50,712 nt of DNA from contig NZ_JAMLIW010000008.1 in NCBI RefSeq assembly GCF_023953935.1, positions 90,067 through 140,778 of the forward strand, read 5' to 3'. Position numbers and translations under genes: made by a program. Every line of letters starts with the position of its first letter. Position 1 is the first letter of the stretch. Below are positions 1 through 8,405 of the stretch, in pieces. The notes under the pieces are model-generated. The model saw only the letters and a program-made list of their open reading frames with translations. It had not been told where the DNA came from and did not search any database. The stretch is from Thermomonas sp. GTDB taxonomy: Bacteria > Pseudomonadota > Gammaproteobacteria > Xanthomonadales > Xanthomonadaceae.

Positions 1-138
1 AACCGTGACACCACGCGAAATCAGCGCCCGGATCGTCCCAACCGCGATGCGCCGATCTTCCAGCGGCAGGATCGCCCGAACCGCGACACCACGAGCAATC
101 AGCGCCCGGATCGCCCCAACCGCGGCACGCCGATCGTC
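1..138 (+). repeat. 78-bp in-frame tandem repeat
   Basis: Bases 1-60 and 79-138 match closely with a period of 78 bases (26 codons). Most differences are third-base changes, so the repeat is kept at protein level. It may continue to the left of the window. Confidence 0.75.
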
Positions 139-858
139 CCGCGCAGGGAGCGTCCGGATCGGCAACCCGCTCCGCGCGTGGACGTGCGCTCGGAAATGCG
201 CGCCGGTCGCAGCGAATACACCCTCCCGCCGGCACGCGTGGAACGCGGGCAGACGCGCATCGACCGCAGCCACCAGGAACTGCGCATCAACCAGCAGCGC
301 CAGCAGTACACCCAGTGGCAGCGCCAGCAGTCGTGGCACCGAGACCAGTACAACCGCTACAACCATGATCTGGACCGCCACAATCGCCACAATGCATCGC
401 GCTTCTACCGCGACTACTGGCGGCGCTGGCTGGCGATGCAGCTGCGCTGGCGCAACCAGAACAACAATTACTACTACAACAACGCCTTCTACTACAGCCC
501 GTACAACTACCGCTACAACTACGGCGGCAACTATTACTACACCAACAGCTACGGCGTGAGCTTCCTGCAGCAGGCCATCCGCGACGGCTATCAGGAAGGC
601 TGGCGCGCCGGACGTGCCGACCGCGCTGACCGCTGGCGCTTCGACTACCGAGGCAGCTACGGCTACATGGATGGCAGCTACGGCTACTACGGCTACTACA
701 CCGACCTCGGGACCTACCAGTACTACTTCCGCCAGGGCTTCGAGCGCGGCTACCGTGACGGCTACTACCAGCGTTACCAGTACGGCCGCTACGACAACGG
801 TTCGGCGATGATCCTGCCGGCGATCCTTTCGGCGATCTTCACCGCGGCGCTGTACTGA
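1..858 (+). CDS. Tyr/Arg/Asn-rich low-complexity protein, 5' end cut by window
   Basis: The reading frame is open from base 1 to a TGA at 856-858, so the true start and any signal peptide lie left of the window; 285 residues are visible. The first about 45 residues are a degenerate repeat rich in N, R, D and P (two copies of a 26-residue unit). The middle is rich in Q, R and H, followed by long Tyr/Asn runs, and the end is a hydrophobic tail (AMILPAILSAIFTAALY). A GTG at 178 could be read as a start, but the upstream frame has the same composition, so I treat the gene as truncated. I do not recognise the family; the composition suggests an exported or envelope protein, which is inference only. 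It is followed by a strong terminator. Confidence 0.7.
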   Translation, partial: NRDTTRNQRPDRPNRDAPIFQRQDRPNRDTTSNQRPDRPNRGTPIVPRRERPDRQPAPRVDVRSEMRAGRSEYTLPPARVERGQTRIDRSHQELRINQQRQQYTQWQRQQSWHRDQYNRYNHDLDRHNRHNASRFYRDYWRRWLAMQLRWRNQNNNYYYNNAFYYSPYNYRYNYGGNYYYTNSYGVSFLQQAIRDGYQEGWRAGRADRADRWRFDYRGSYGYMDGSYGYYGYYTDLGTYQYYFRQGFERGYRDGYYQRYQYGRYDNGSAMILPAILSAIFTAALY

Positions 859-886
859 GTTCGGCCCGCGACTGCTTCAGCTTCGA

Positions 887-914
887 CGCCCGGCCACGTG
901 CCGGGCGTTTTTTT
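887..914 (+). terminator. Rho-independent terminator
   Basis: An 8-bp perfect stem (CGCCCGGC / GCCGGGCG) with a 5-base loop is followed by seven T at 908-914, 28 bases after the stop of the preceding gene. It also lies just beyond the stop of the converging zinc-finger gene at 924. Confidence 0.9.
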
Positions 915-923
915 CGCGAGGTT

Positions 924-1190
924 TCAGCGCAGCTGACTGTCCTTGCTGCCGCGGCGGTTGTAGCCGGCAAACGCTGCGCCTTCCTGATCACGCGCCGATT
1001 GGCAGGCCACGCACAGGCGCACGCCTGGCACGGCGCGTCGACGCGCTTCCGGGATCGGCACGTCGCATTCCTCGCAATGGCGCAGGCCCGGCCCGGAAGG
1101 CAGCTTCGCCCGCGCCCGGGCGATGCCGTCCTTCACCGTCGCATCGATCTGCTCCTGCACCGCGCCATCGCCCGCCCAGCCGGTGGCCAT
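924..1190 (-). CDS. DksA/TraR-type C4 zinc finger protein (YbiI-like)
   Basis: An 88-residue protein with one four-cysteine zinc finger near the C-terminus: CEEC, 17 residues, then CVAC. This arrangement and length match the short YbiI-like members of the DksA/TraR family. True DksA is longer, with a coiled coil that enters the RNA polymerase secondary channel; here only a short N-terminal helix precedes the finger, so a DksA-like transcription role should not be assumed. The ATG at 1190 is chosen because a purine-rich ribosome site (GGAGAGAGGG) sits just upstream and the longer frame to 1394 has a composition unlike the family. It is divergent from the peroxiredoxin gene. Confidence 0.85.
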   Translation of the reverse strand: MATGWAGDGAVQEQIDATVKDGIARARAKLPSGPGLRHCEECDVPIPEARRRAVPGVRLCVACQSARDQEGAAFAGYNRRGSKDSQLR

Positions 1191-1277
1191 GCCCTCTCTC
1201 CGCGTTCGTTCCAAGGCAACCATACGCCATTCACACGCGCCTGCGTATGCTGCCCGAACACAGCGAGGACCACGATC

Positions 1278-1814
1278 ATGCGCAAGATGCTTGCCTTCGT
1301 CCTGACCGCCGCGCTCAGCCTGCCGGCGCTGGCCGCGCTCAAGCCGGGTGCGCCCGCGCCCGCGTTCACCGCTCCCGCGTTTCTGGCCGGCCACGCCTTC
1401 ACCTATGACCTGAAGGCGGCGCTGAAACAGGGTCCGGTGGTGGTGTATTTCTTCCCGGCGGCGTTCACACCCGGCTGCAATGCCGAAGCGGCCGCATTCT
1501 CGCGTGCGATCGACAAGTTCAAGGCGGCCGGTGCCACCGTCATCGGCGTCACCGCCGGCAATACCGAGCGGCTGGCGGCGTTTTCGAGCGATACCGAAAA
1601 ATGCGCCGGCAAATTTCCGGTCGCCGCCGATCCGGGCGCGAAGATCGCAGCGACCTATGACGCCACCATGGCGCTGAAGTCCGATCTGGCCAGTCGCACG
1701 TCCTACCTGATCGGGCGCGATAGCTTGGGCACACGCGACTGGCTGGCGCGCTACCCGATCACCAGATCCGCACCCGCTGCTCCGGCGGCAGGTACAGTGC
1801 GTTGCCGGGCTTGA
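1278..1814 (+). CDS. Exported peroxiredoxin (AhpC/TSA, Bcp-like) with aberrant C-terminus
   Basis: A 178-residue product with a cleavable signal peptide (MRKMLAFVLTAALSLPALAA), so it probably acts in the periplasm reducing hydroperoxides. The peroxidatic Cys lies in the expected context (FTPGC), followed by the thioredoxin-fold core (ATVIGVTAG) and a further Cys (EKCAGKF) that could be the resolving residue. After RTSYLI, where family members normally continue with a DGK-type turn and about 30 more residues, the sequence changes to an unrelated Ala/Arg/Pro-rich tail. The stop at 1814 lies 56 bases inside the 3' end of the converging M13 peptidase gene. I infer loss or replacement of the native 3' end; activity is uncertain. 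Confidence 0.75.
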   Translation: MRKMLAFVLTAALSLPALAALKPGAPAPAFTAPAFLAGHAFTYDLKAALKQGPVVVYFFPAAFTPGCNAEAAAFSRAIDKFKAAGATVIGVTAGNTERLAAFSSDTEKCAGKFPVAADPGAKIAATYDATMALKSDLASRTSYLIGRDSLGTRDWLARYPITRSAPAAPAAGTVRCRA

Positions 1815-3834
1815 CGCCGAATGCGTCGTACCAGGCGTCGAGGTTGCGCACCGGGCCGTTGGCGCGATACATCCCCGGCGAATGCGGGTTGGTGCGGATC
1901 AGGGTCAGCAGCGACTCGTCGCGATACTTGCCACGCCAGACCTGCGCCCATGACAGGAAGAAGCGCTGGCCGGCGGTGAAGCCGTCGATCACCGGCGCCG
2001 GCTGGCCGTGCAGGCTGAGCTGGTAGGCGGTCCAGGCCATCGACAGTCCGCCGAGGTCGCCGATGTTCTCGCCCATGGTCAGCCCGCCGTTCACGCACTG
2101 GCCCGGCAGCGGACAATAGCCGTTGTACTGCGCGCCCAGCGCCTTGGTGCGTTGTTCGAAGCGGGCGCGGTCTTCGTCCGTCCACCAGTTGCGCTGGATG
2201 CCGTCGGCATCGGACTTGCTGCCCTGGTCGTCGAAGCCGTGGCCCATCTCGTGGCCGATCACCGCACCGATGCCGCCGTAATTGACCGCCGCGTCCGCGT
2301 TCACGTCGAAGAACGGCGGCTGCAGGATCGCGGCCGGGAACACGATCTCGTTGAAGGTCGAGTTGTAGTAGGCGTTGACGGTCTGCGGGGTCATGAACCA
2401 TTCGTCGCGATCGGTCTTCTGGCCGACCCGGCGGTTCTGGTCATCGCGGTTGTAGCGGCGCAATGCCATCACGTTGGCGACCAGATCGTTCGGCGAAATC
2501 GTCACGCTGGAATAGTCGCGCCATTTCGTCGGATAGCCGATCTTCGGGCGGAAGGTCGACAGCTTGCGATAGGCCTCGGCCTTGGTAGCAGCGCCCATCC
2601 AGTCGAGTTGCTCGATGTTCCGGCGCAGCGCGGCGCGCAGGTTCTCGACCAGCTGATCCATCGCCGCCTTGGCTTCGGGCTTGAAGTAGCGGGCGACGTA
2701 GAGCTCGCCGACCGCATCGCCGAGCCCACCGCGGCCGCCGACAAAGGCCACCGCCCGCTTCCAGTCGTCGCGCTGGGCCTGCTGACCGGACAGCACCTTG
2801 CCGTTGAAGGCGAACGCGGCATCGTCGATCTCGCGGCTGAGCAGTGACGCATTGCCATCGACGGCATGGAAGGTCAGGTAATCGCGCCAGGTCGCCAGCG
2901 GGGTGGCATCGATCAGCGCAATAACGGGTTGCAGCACGTCCGGGGTGCTGATATTGAGGTCGGTCGGTTGCGGCATGCCCTGCGCGCGCAGCTGCGCGGC
3001 CCAGTCATAGCCCGGGTACTGTTCCTGCAGTTGCGCGAACGTGCGCACGTTCCAGGTCTTGTCACGGTCGCGTAGCTTGACTCGATCCCACTGCGGCCGA
3101 GCCAGCGCGGTTTCAAGCTGAAGCACTGCCTCGGCGCGGGTCTTGGCGTCGGCACCGGTGACGCCGGCGAAACCGAGCATGCGCTGGATGTGTTCAAGGT
3201 AGGCGGCGCGGATCTTGACGAATCGCGCATCACCATCGAGGTAGTAATCACGATCCGGCAGGCCCAGCCCGCCCACGCCGAGACTGACCTGGTAGCGATC
3301 GGGATTCTTGCGATCGGTGCCGACGTAGAGACCGAACGGCGCATCGCTGCCATCGATCCCGGTGCGGCCGAAGGCTTCGATCAAGGCCGCCTTGGAGTCG
3401 ATCGCCGCGATCCGATCCAGCACCGGCCGCAGCGGGGTGATGCCGGCGGCGTCGCGCGCGCTGCGGTTCATGTAGCTGGCGTAGAGGTCGCGGATCTTGC
3501 GGCCGTTGCTGCCGGGCGCAAGGTCGGTGCGCTGCTGCAAGCCCTCGATCAGCCCGCGCACCTGTTCCTCGGCGTGATCGCGCAGGGCGTTGAAGGTGCC
3601 ATAGGAGGCTTCGTCGGGCTTGAGCTGATAGCCCTCGATCCAGTGGCCGCTGGCGTAGCGATTGAAGTCATCGCCGGGCTGCACCGAAAGATCGCGCGCG
3701 CCCAGGTCGATTCCGAACGCGCCGATCTGCGGCGATCCGGCGGCGGACGGTGCGGCCGGGTCGCTGGCGGCGGCGGCGGAGGTGGCAAGCGACAGCGTGA
3801 GGGCAAGGCAGAGTCCGGACAGGCGCAGGTTCAC
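1759..3834 (-). CDS. M13 family zinc metallopeptidase (PepO/neprilysin-like)
   Basis: A 691-residue protein, the usual M13 length. It has a signal peptide (MNLRLSGLCLALTLSLATSA), so it is a periplasmic or surface oligopeptidase. Zinc-site motifs are complete: HEMGH at residues 528-532 and GENIGDLGG with Glu589 and Asp593. The substrate-binding NAYYN motif and the family-typical C-terminal Trp are present. The GTG at 3834 is preferred over upstream starts because a GGAG site lies about 8 bases before it and the signal peptide begins there. It is divergent from the DUF885 gene and converges on the peroxiredoxin gene, overlapping its unusual 3' end. The peptidase itself appears intact. Confidence 0.92.
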   Translation of the reverse strand: MNLRLSGLCLALTLSLATSAAAASDPAAPSAAGSPQIGAFGIDLGARDLSVQPGDDFNRYASGHWIEGYQLKPDEASYGTFNALRDHAEEQVRGLIEGLQQRTDLAPGSNGRKIRDLYASYMNRSARDAAGITPLRPVLDRIAAIDSKAALIEAFGRTGIDGSDAPFGLYVGTDRKNPDRYQVSLGVGGLGLPDRDYYLDGDARFVKIRAAYLEHIQRMLGFAGVTGADAKTRAEAVLQLETALARPQWDRVKLRDRDKTWNVRTFAQLQEQYPGYDWAAQLRAQGMPQPTDLNISTPDVLQPVIALIDATPLATWRDYLTFHAVDGNASLLSREIDDAAFAFNGKVLSGQQAQRDDWKRAVAFVGGRGGLGDAVGELYVARYFKPEAKAAMDQLVENLRAALRRNIEQLDWMGAATKAEAYRKLSTFRPKIGYPTKWRDYSSVTISPNDLVANVMALRRYNRDDQNRRVGQKTDRDEWFMTPQTVNAYYNSTFNEIVFPAAILQPPFFDVNADAAVNYGGIGAVIGHEMGHGFDDQGSKSDADGIQRNWWTDEDRARFEQRTKALGAQYNGYCPLPGQCVNGGLTMGENIGDLGGLSMAWTAYQLSLHGQPAPVIDGFTAGQRFFLSWAQVWRGKYRDESLLTLIRTNPHSPGMYRANGPVRNLDAWYDAFGVKPGNALYLPPEQRVRIW

Positions 3835-3986
3835 GGGCAAGCTCCAAACAGAGGAAGCGGGCACGTTAGCCGACCGCGCGGCGCGGCGCCTGTGCCGTTG
3901 GATGGGAGCGCCCCTGCCCGACGGTTCGCTGACATCGGGCGCATCAGCGGCGTATCGTGGCGAATTCTCCATTGCCGGATACGACC

Positions 3987-5804
3987 ATGCGCCGCTCATT
4001 GCTGCCATCGACCCTCGCCGCGCTGCTGGCCTCCGGCACCGCTCTCGCGACGCCGCCTGCCCAGCTACCCGCCGATCCGCCGCAAGCCAGCGCCGCCACG
4101 CCCGCGACCAGCGCTGATGCCCGCTTCGCCGCGCTGTCGCAGCAAACCCTGGATGCGTGGATGCGGCTGTCGCCGGTGTCCGCCACCCAAACCGGCGACC
4201 ATCGCTTCGATGACCGCCTCGACGACCTCAGCGCCGCCGGCCGCCAGCAGCGCGAGGCCACCGAGCAGGGCCTGCTCGATGCCTTGAACGGTATCGCTGT
4301 GGCGCAGCTGTCGCGGCAGAACCAGGTCGATGCAGCGCTGCTGCGCAACCAACTGCAATCCGACCTGTGGAACACGCGCGTGTTGCAGGCCTGGGCCTGG
4401 GATCCGCAGGTCTACAACGACCTGGCCGGCAGCGCGATCTACGGCCTGATGGCGCGTGAATTCGCGCCGTTGCCGCAGCGCATCCGCGCCGCGACCGCGC
4501 GGATGGAGCTGATCCCGGCGCTGTTCGCGCAGGCCCGGGCCAACCTCGACCCGGCGCGGGTGCCGTTGATCCACGCGCAGACGGTGGCACGCCAGAACAA
4601 GGGCATCCTGTCGATCGTCGATACCTTCATCACCCCGCACCTGTCCGAACTGCCGGCCGCCGATGCCGCACGCACCCGCGCCGCCATCGAACAACTGAAG
4701 GCCGCGGTGGCGCAGCAACAGGCATGGCTGGAGAACACGCTGGTGCCGAACGCGCGTGGCGATTTCCGCCTCGGCGCGGAGAAGTACGACCAGAAGCTGC
4801 GCTTTGCGCTGTCCTCCGACCTGAGCCGCACCGAGATCAAGCAGCGCGCGCAGGCCGAGATCCGGCGCGTGCGCGGGGTGATGTATGGCATCGCCCGCGA
4901 CGTGCTCAAAGACAAGCCCGGTGCCCCGGCGCTGCCGGAAAATCCCAGCGACGATCAGCAGCAGGCCGCAATCGAAGCCGCGCTGGCGCTGGCCTATGCC
5001 CACCGCCCGGCGCGCGATGGCGTGGTCGATGCCGCCAAGGCGGCCTTGCAGGAAGCCACCGAGTTCGTGCGCAAGCAGGATCTCGTCACCCTGCCCGACG
5101 CCCCGGTGGACGTGATCCTGATGCCGGAATTCCAGCGCGGGGTGGCGGTGGCCTATTGCGATTCGCCCGGGCCGCTGGACAAGAACCTCAAGACCTTCTT
5201 CGCGATCTCGCCGATCCCGGACGACTGGACCCAGGCGCAGACCGATTCATTCCTGCGCGAATACAACGATTCGATGATCGAGCTGCTGGCGATCCATGAG
5301 GGCGTACCCGGCCACTACCTCGAAGGCTGGCACTCGGCCAAGTATCCGTCGGTGCTGCGCGGCGTCCTGCGCTCGGGCCTGTTCGCCGAAGGCTGGGCGG
5401 TCTACACCGAACGGATGATGCAGGAACAGGGCTATCTCGCGAATGATCCGCTGTTCCACCTGGTCCAGCTCAAGTTCTACCTGCGCACGGTCGCCAACGC
5501 CATCCTCGACCAGGGCGTGCACGTCGATGACTGGAGCCGCGAACAGGCCATGCGACTGATGACCCACGACACCTTCCAGCAGGAAAGCGAAGCCGCCGGC
5601 AAATGGACCCGCGCCCAGCTCACCTCGGCGCAGCTGCCCACCTATTTTGTCGGCGCGCAGGAACAGTTTGATCTGCGTGAAGCCGTGCGCGCGCGCCAGG
5701 GCGCCGCCTTCAACCTCAAGGCCTACCACGACCAGGTGCTGTCCTACGGTGCCCCGCCGGTGCGCTATGTGCGCGCATTGATGCTGGATGAGCCGATCCG
5801 GTGA
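3987..5804 (+). CDS. DUF885 family protein, putative exported metallohydrolase
   Basis: A 605-residue protein beginning with a signal peptide (MRRSLLPSTLAALLASGTAL). The conserved DUF885 signature HEGVPGHYLE is at about residue 437, with a probable zinc site HExxxGH, followed by the typical EGWAVYTERMM segment. Biochemical roles are poorly defined for this family, which is common in Xanthomonadaceae and related to M32-type metallopeptidases by its helix motif. The start at 3987 is chosen because the signal peptide begins there; an in-frame ATG at 3957 would add ten residues. The 3' end abuts or slightly overlaps the following MFS gene, suggesting co-transcription. Confidence 0.88.
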   Translation: MRRSLLPSTLAALLASGTALATPPAQLPADPPQASAATPATSADARFAALSQQTLDAWMRLSPVSATQTGDHRFDDRLDDLSAAGRQQREATEQGLLDALNGIAVAQLSRQNQVDAALLRNQLQSDLWNTRVLQAWAWDPQVYNDLAGSAIYGLMAREFAPLPQRIRAATARMELIPALFAQARANLDPARVPLIHAQTVARQNKGILSIVDTFITPHLSELPAADAARTRAAIEQLKAAVAQQQAWLENTLVPNARGDFRLGAEKYDQKLRFALSSDLSRTEIKQRAQAEIRRVRGVMYGIARDVLKDKPGAPALPENPSDDQQQAAIEAALALAYAHRPARDGVVDAAKAALQEATEFVRKQDLVTLPDAPVDVILMPEFQRGVAVAYCDSPGPLDKNLKTFFAISPIPDDWTQAQTDSFLREYNDSMIELLAIHEGVPGHYLEGWHSAKYPSVLRGVLRSGLFAEGWAVYTERMMQEQGYLANDPLFHLVQLKFYLRTVANAILDQGVHVDDWSREQAMRLMTHDTFQQESEAAGKWTRAQLTSAQLPTYFVGAQEQFDLREAVRARQGAAFNLKAYHDQVLSYGAPPVRYVRALMLDEPIR

Positions 5805-5850
5805 GTGCGCAGAGCAAGGCGTCCGGGCCGATGGACAATTGAACGCGGTC

Positions 5851-7095
5851 ATGCAGGCAATCCAAGCTGTCACCCCGACGCGCGCCTGGCGCGCCTGGCG
5901 CGTCTGGGGCGCCGCCGCGCTGGTCTACATGATGGCGATGGTGCACCGCACCTCGCTGTCGGTGGCGGGGCTGGCGGCGGCGGACCGCTTTCAGGTCGGC
6001 TCGACGCAGCTGTCCAGCTTCATCGTGCTGCAAATCCTCGTCTACGCCGTGATGCAGATCCCGGTCGGCCTGCTGCTCGACCGCTACGGCTCGCGGCGGC
6101 TGCTGGCGGCGGGCATCGCCTTGATGACGATCGGCCAGCTCGGCTTCGCCTTCATCCATTCCTACCCAATGGGGCTGGTGGCACGCGCGCTGGTCGGGCT
6201 GGGTGATGCCACCGCGTTCCTGTCGGTGCTGCGGCTGGCGGCGCTGTGGTTTCCGCCCTGGCGCAACCCGTTGCTGACCCAGCTGACTTCGCTGTCGGGC
6301 CAGATCGGCGCGCTGGCCACCGCGATACCGATGGCCCGGGCGCTGGCGCATCTGGGCTGGGAGCAGACCTACCTGATCGCGGCCATGCTCGGAATCGTGG
6401 CCGGCCTGATCATGTTCTTCAGCGTGCCCGATCCGCCGCCATCGCCGCAGCACGCCCACCCGCCGGTGCTGGCCAGCCTGCGCGCGTGCTGGGGCGATGC
6501 GCAAACCCGGTTCGGGTTCTGGGCATATTTTTCCGGGATGTTCCTGCCCAACGCGCTGCTGTTGCTGTGGGGCTATCCGTGGCTGATCGAAGGCCAGGGC
6601 GTGTCGAAGCAGACAGCCCCGCTGCTGCTGACCTGCCTGACCGCCGCCTCCATGCTCAGCGGCCCGGTGGTGGGCGTCCTGGCCGGCCGCAGCCCGCGCC
6701 TGCACGTACCGCTGTTCGATGGCTTCCTGTACGCATCGATCGCGCTGTGGACCGCTGCCCTGCTGTGGCCCGGCGCGGCGCCAAGCTGGCTGCTGGCCCT
6801 GGTGATGACCACCGTCGGCGCCGGCTTTGCCGGAGCGATGCTGGCATTCGAATTCGCCCGCAGCGCGCATCCACCGGAGCGGGTGGGCACCGCGCTGGCG
6901 CTGGTCAACGTCGGCGGCTTCATTTCGACCATTGCCATCGTGCTCGGCATCGGGCTGTTGCTGGACTGGCTGGCACCTGGCGGCCACCGCAGCGACGCCT
7001 TCCGCATCGCCATGGCCCTGCCCTACCTGTTCTGGGGGATTGGTTGGGTGCAGATGCGGCGTCTGCGGCCGGGACTGCAATCCACCGCCGGCTGA
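5851..7095 (+). CDS. Major facilitator superfamily transporter
   Basis: A 414-residue integral membrane protein with about 12 hydrophobic segments. The loop between helices 2 and 3 has the MFS signature in the form GLLLDRYGSRRLL, and helix 1 contains MVHRTSLSVAG. The substrate cannot be read from sequence. Position 5851 is taken as the start because the first membrane helix follows at a normal distance; an ATG at 5788 would add 21 residues and overlap the DUF885 stop. Neither start has a convincing ribosome site, so the N-terminus is uncertain. The 14-base gap to the converging M14 gene holds no terminator. Confidence 0.85.
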   Translation: MQAIQAVTPTRAWRAWRVWGAAALVYMMAMVHRTSLSVAGLAAADRFQVGSTQLSSFIVLQILVYAVMQIPVGLLLDRYGSRRLLAAGIALMTIGQLGFAFIHSYPMGLVARALVGLGDATAFLSVLRLAALWFPPWRNPLLTQLTSLSGQIGALATAIPMARALAHLGWEQTYLIAAMLGIVAGLIMFFSVPDPPPSPQHAHPPVLASLRACWGDAQTRFGFWAYFSGMFLPNALLLLWGYPWLIEGQGVSKQTAPLLLTCLTAASMLSGPVVGVLAGRSPRLHVPLFDGFLYASIALWTAALLWPGAAPSWLLALVMTTVGAGFAGAMLAFEFARSAHPPERVGTALALVNVGGFISTIAIVLGIGLLLDWLAPGGHRSDAFRIAMALPYLFWGIGWVQMRRLRPGLQSTAG

Positions 7096-7109
7096 GCGCC
7101 GCCACGCAC

Positions 7110-8036
7110 TCAGCAGCAGTGCGCCAACGCGTAATCCAGCCCCGCACACACCGCCCTTGCCTGCGCGTCGTTGCATTGCTGCGGGGTCGCGCGCGGGCTG
7201 TCGGGATAGACCTCGGTGGTGGTGGTGTAGCGTGCGCCGGTGATCCCGGCGCACAGCCCCAGTTCCACCAATGCATAGCGGATCACGCCTTCGGCCACGA
7301 CCGGGGAACCGATGATGGTGGCGTCCATGTCCGACATCGCGATGTGCGTCACTTTGGCCACCGCGAGGATGATCGCGTCCTGGAATGCCGGCTGCGGGTT
7401 CTCGGTGTCGTCCACCAGATAGAAGCCATCGGGAATGGTGCCGGGTTCGAACGGTCTGCCGTCGCGCGCGGCCAGCGCGGGGCGGAATTCGCTTTCGTCG
7501 CTGTCGGTGGTTTCGTGCAGGTCGATATGCATCAAAAAGCGCCCGCGCAGCGGCTGCACCAGATTCCACAGCGCCGCCGACTCCGGCGCCTGGCTGTCGG
7601 CGCGGAAGCAGCGGTTCGGGTCCAGCGCCAGCGGGTTCCAGCGCTGGACGCGCTCATAGCCCCACGGCGAGACGCAGGGCGCGCACAGGATATTGACCCG
7701 GCCGGCGTAGCCTTCGGCATGGCGTTCGAGGAATTGCAGCGCACCGTGCACGCCGCTGGTCTCGTAGCCATGCACGCCGCCGGTCACCAGCGCGACCGGG
7801 CGCGCGTCGTCCCAGTTGCGGCTGCGCAGGGAAAACAGCGGATAGCTGCCGTCGGGGGCGTAATCCAGCGTGCCGTATTGTTCGACGTCGAAACGCCCGC
7901 GCAGCGCGTCGATTCGCGCCAGCACTTCGTCGGCGTAGCCGCGTTTCTTCGACTGCAGCGCGCGCCATTGCCGTTTTTCAGCATCGCCCCAAGGCTGGCC
8001 TTGCGTCCCGATGGATTTGGAGGTCGGTCCTGACAT
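7110..8036 (-). CDS. M14-type zinc carboxypeptidase / metallohydrolase, cytosolic
   Basis: A 308-residue protein without a signal peptide. The M14 zinc signature HxxE appears as GGVHGYE (His89, Glu92) and the third ligand region as MHIDLHET (His170 or His174), with a downstream Glu in TTTTEVYPD that could be catalytic. M14 enzymes remove C-terminal residues from peptides or deacylate related amides; the substrate is unknown. The start at 8036 has a GGAG site 6 bases upstream. It follows the small Cys-tailed gene on the same strand by 40 bases, so the two probably form an operon. The C-terminus ends in HCC, which is unusual and echoes the Cys-rich tail of the partner. Confidence 0.8.
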   Translation of the reverse strand: MSGPTSKSIGTQGQPWGDAEKRQWRALQSKKRGYADEVLARIDALRGRFDVEQYGTLDYAPDGSYPLFSLRSRNWDDARPVALVTGGVHGYETSGVHGALQFLERHAEGYAGRVNILCAPCVSPWGYERVQRWNPLALDPNRCFRADSQAPESAALWNLVQPLRGRFLMHIDLHETTDSDESEFRPALAARDGRPFEPGTIPDGFYLVDDTENPQPAFQDAIILAVAKVTHIAMSDMDATIIGSPVVAEGVIRYALVELGLCAGITGARYTTTTEVYPDSPRATPQQCNDAQARAVCAGLDYALAHCC

Positions 8037-8076
8037 GAAGACTCCGTGTTGTTGTCGTGGGTGGTGGCCGCAAGCC

Positions 8077-8313
8077 TCAGCCGCTGCACTCGCCGCAGCA
8101 ATTGGAGGCCTGTTGTTCGATGCTGCGCGGCGGGTAGCCGGCCTGGGTCAGCACCAGCTTGAGCTCCTCGCCATCCATCCAGACCGTTGCACGCAGCAGG
8201 CTGCCATCGGCCGGATCGCGATCGACGATCGCCGCCGGATCGGCCTGCTGCAGCGCATCGGCGATCACCGCAAGATCCGGCGCATCGGTTGCCAATCGGA
8301 TGTGAAATTCCAT
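8077..8313 (-). CDS. Small protein with Cys-rich C-terminal tail
   Basis: A 78-residue acidic protein of unknown family. The body looks like a small alpha/beta fold and the protein ends NCCGECSG, with three Cys in six residues. The ATG at 8313 is chosen because a strong AGGCGGG ribosome site lies 5 bases upstream; an earlier in-frame ATG at 8355 lacks one. It is the first gene of a probable two-gene unit with the M14 carboxypeptidase. The Cys cluster could bind metal or be a processing substrate of the peptidase; both are guesses. Confidence 0.65.
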   Translation of the reverse strand: MEFHIRLATDAPDLAVIADALQQADPAAIVDRDPADGSLLRATVWMDGEELKLVLTQAGYPPRSIEQQASNCCGECSG

Positions 8314-8405
8314 GAAACCCGCCTTTGGTGCTGCGTCAACGAATGCAGCGTGCATGGTGCGCGCAGCCGCATGGACGCGATGTGACTTCGATCAAGCGCA
8401 AGCGC

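Noticed and set aside
5716-7569. A 617-codon minus-strand frame across the MFS gene
   Set aside because: Gln/Arg/His-rich shadow frame opposite a protein with clear membrane helices.
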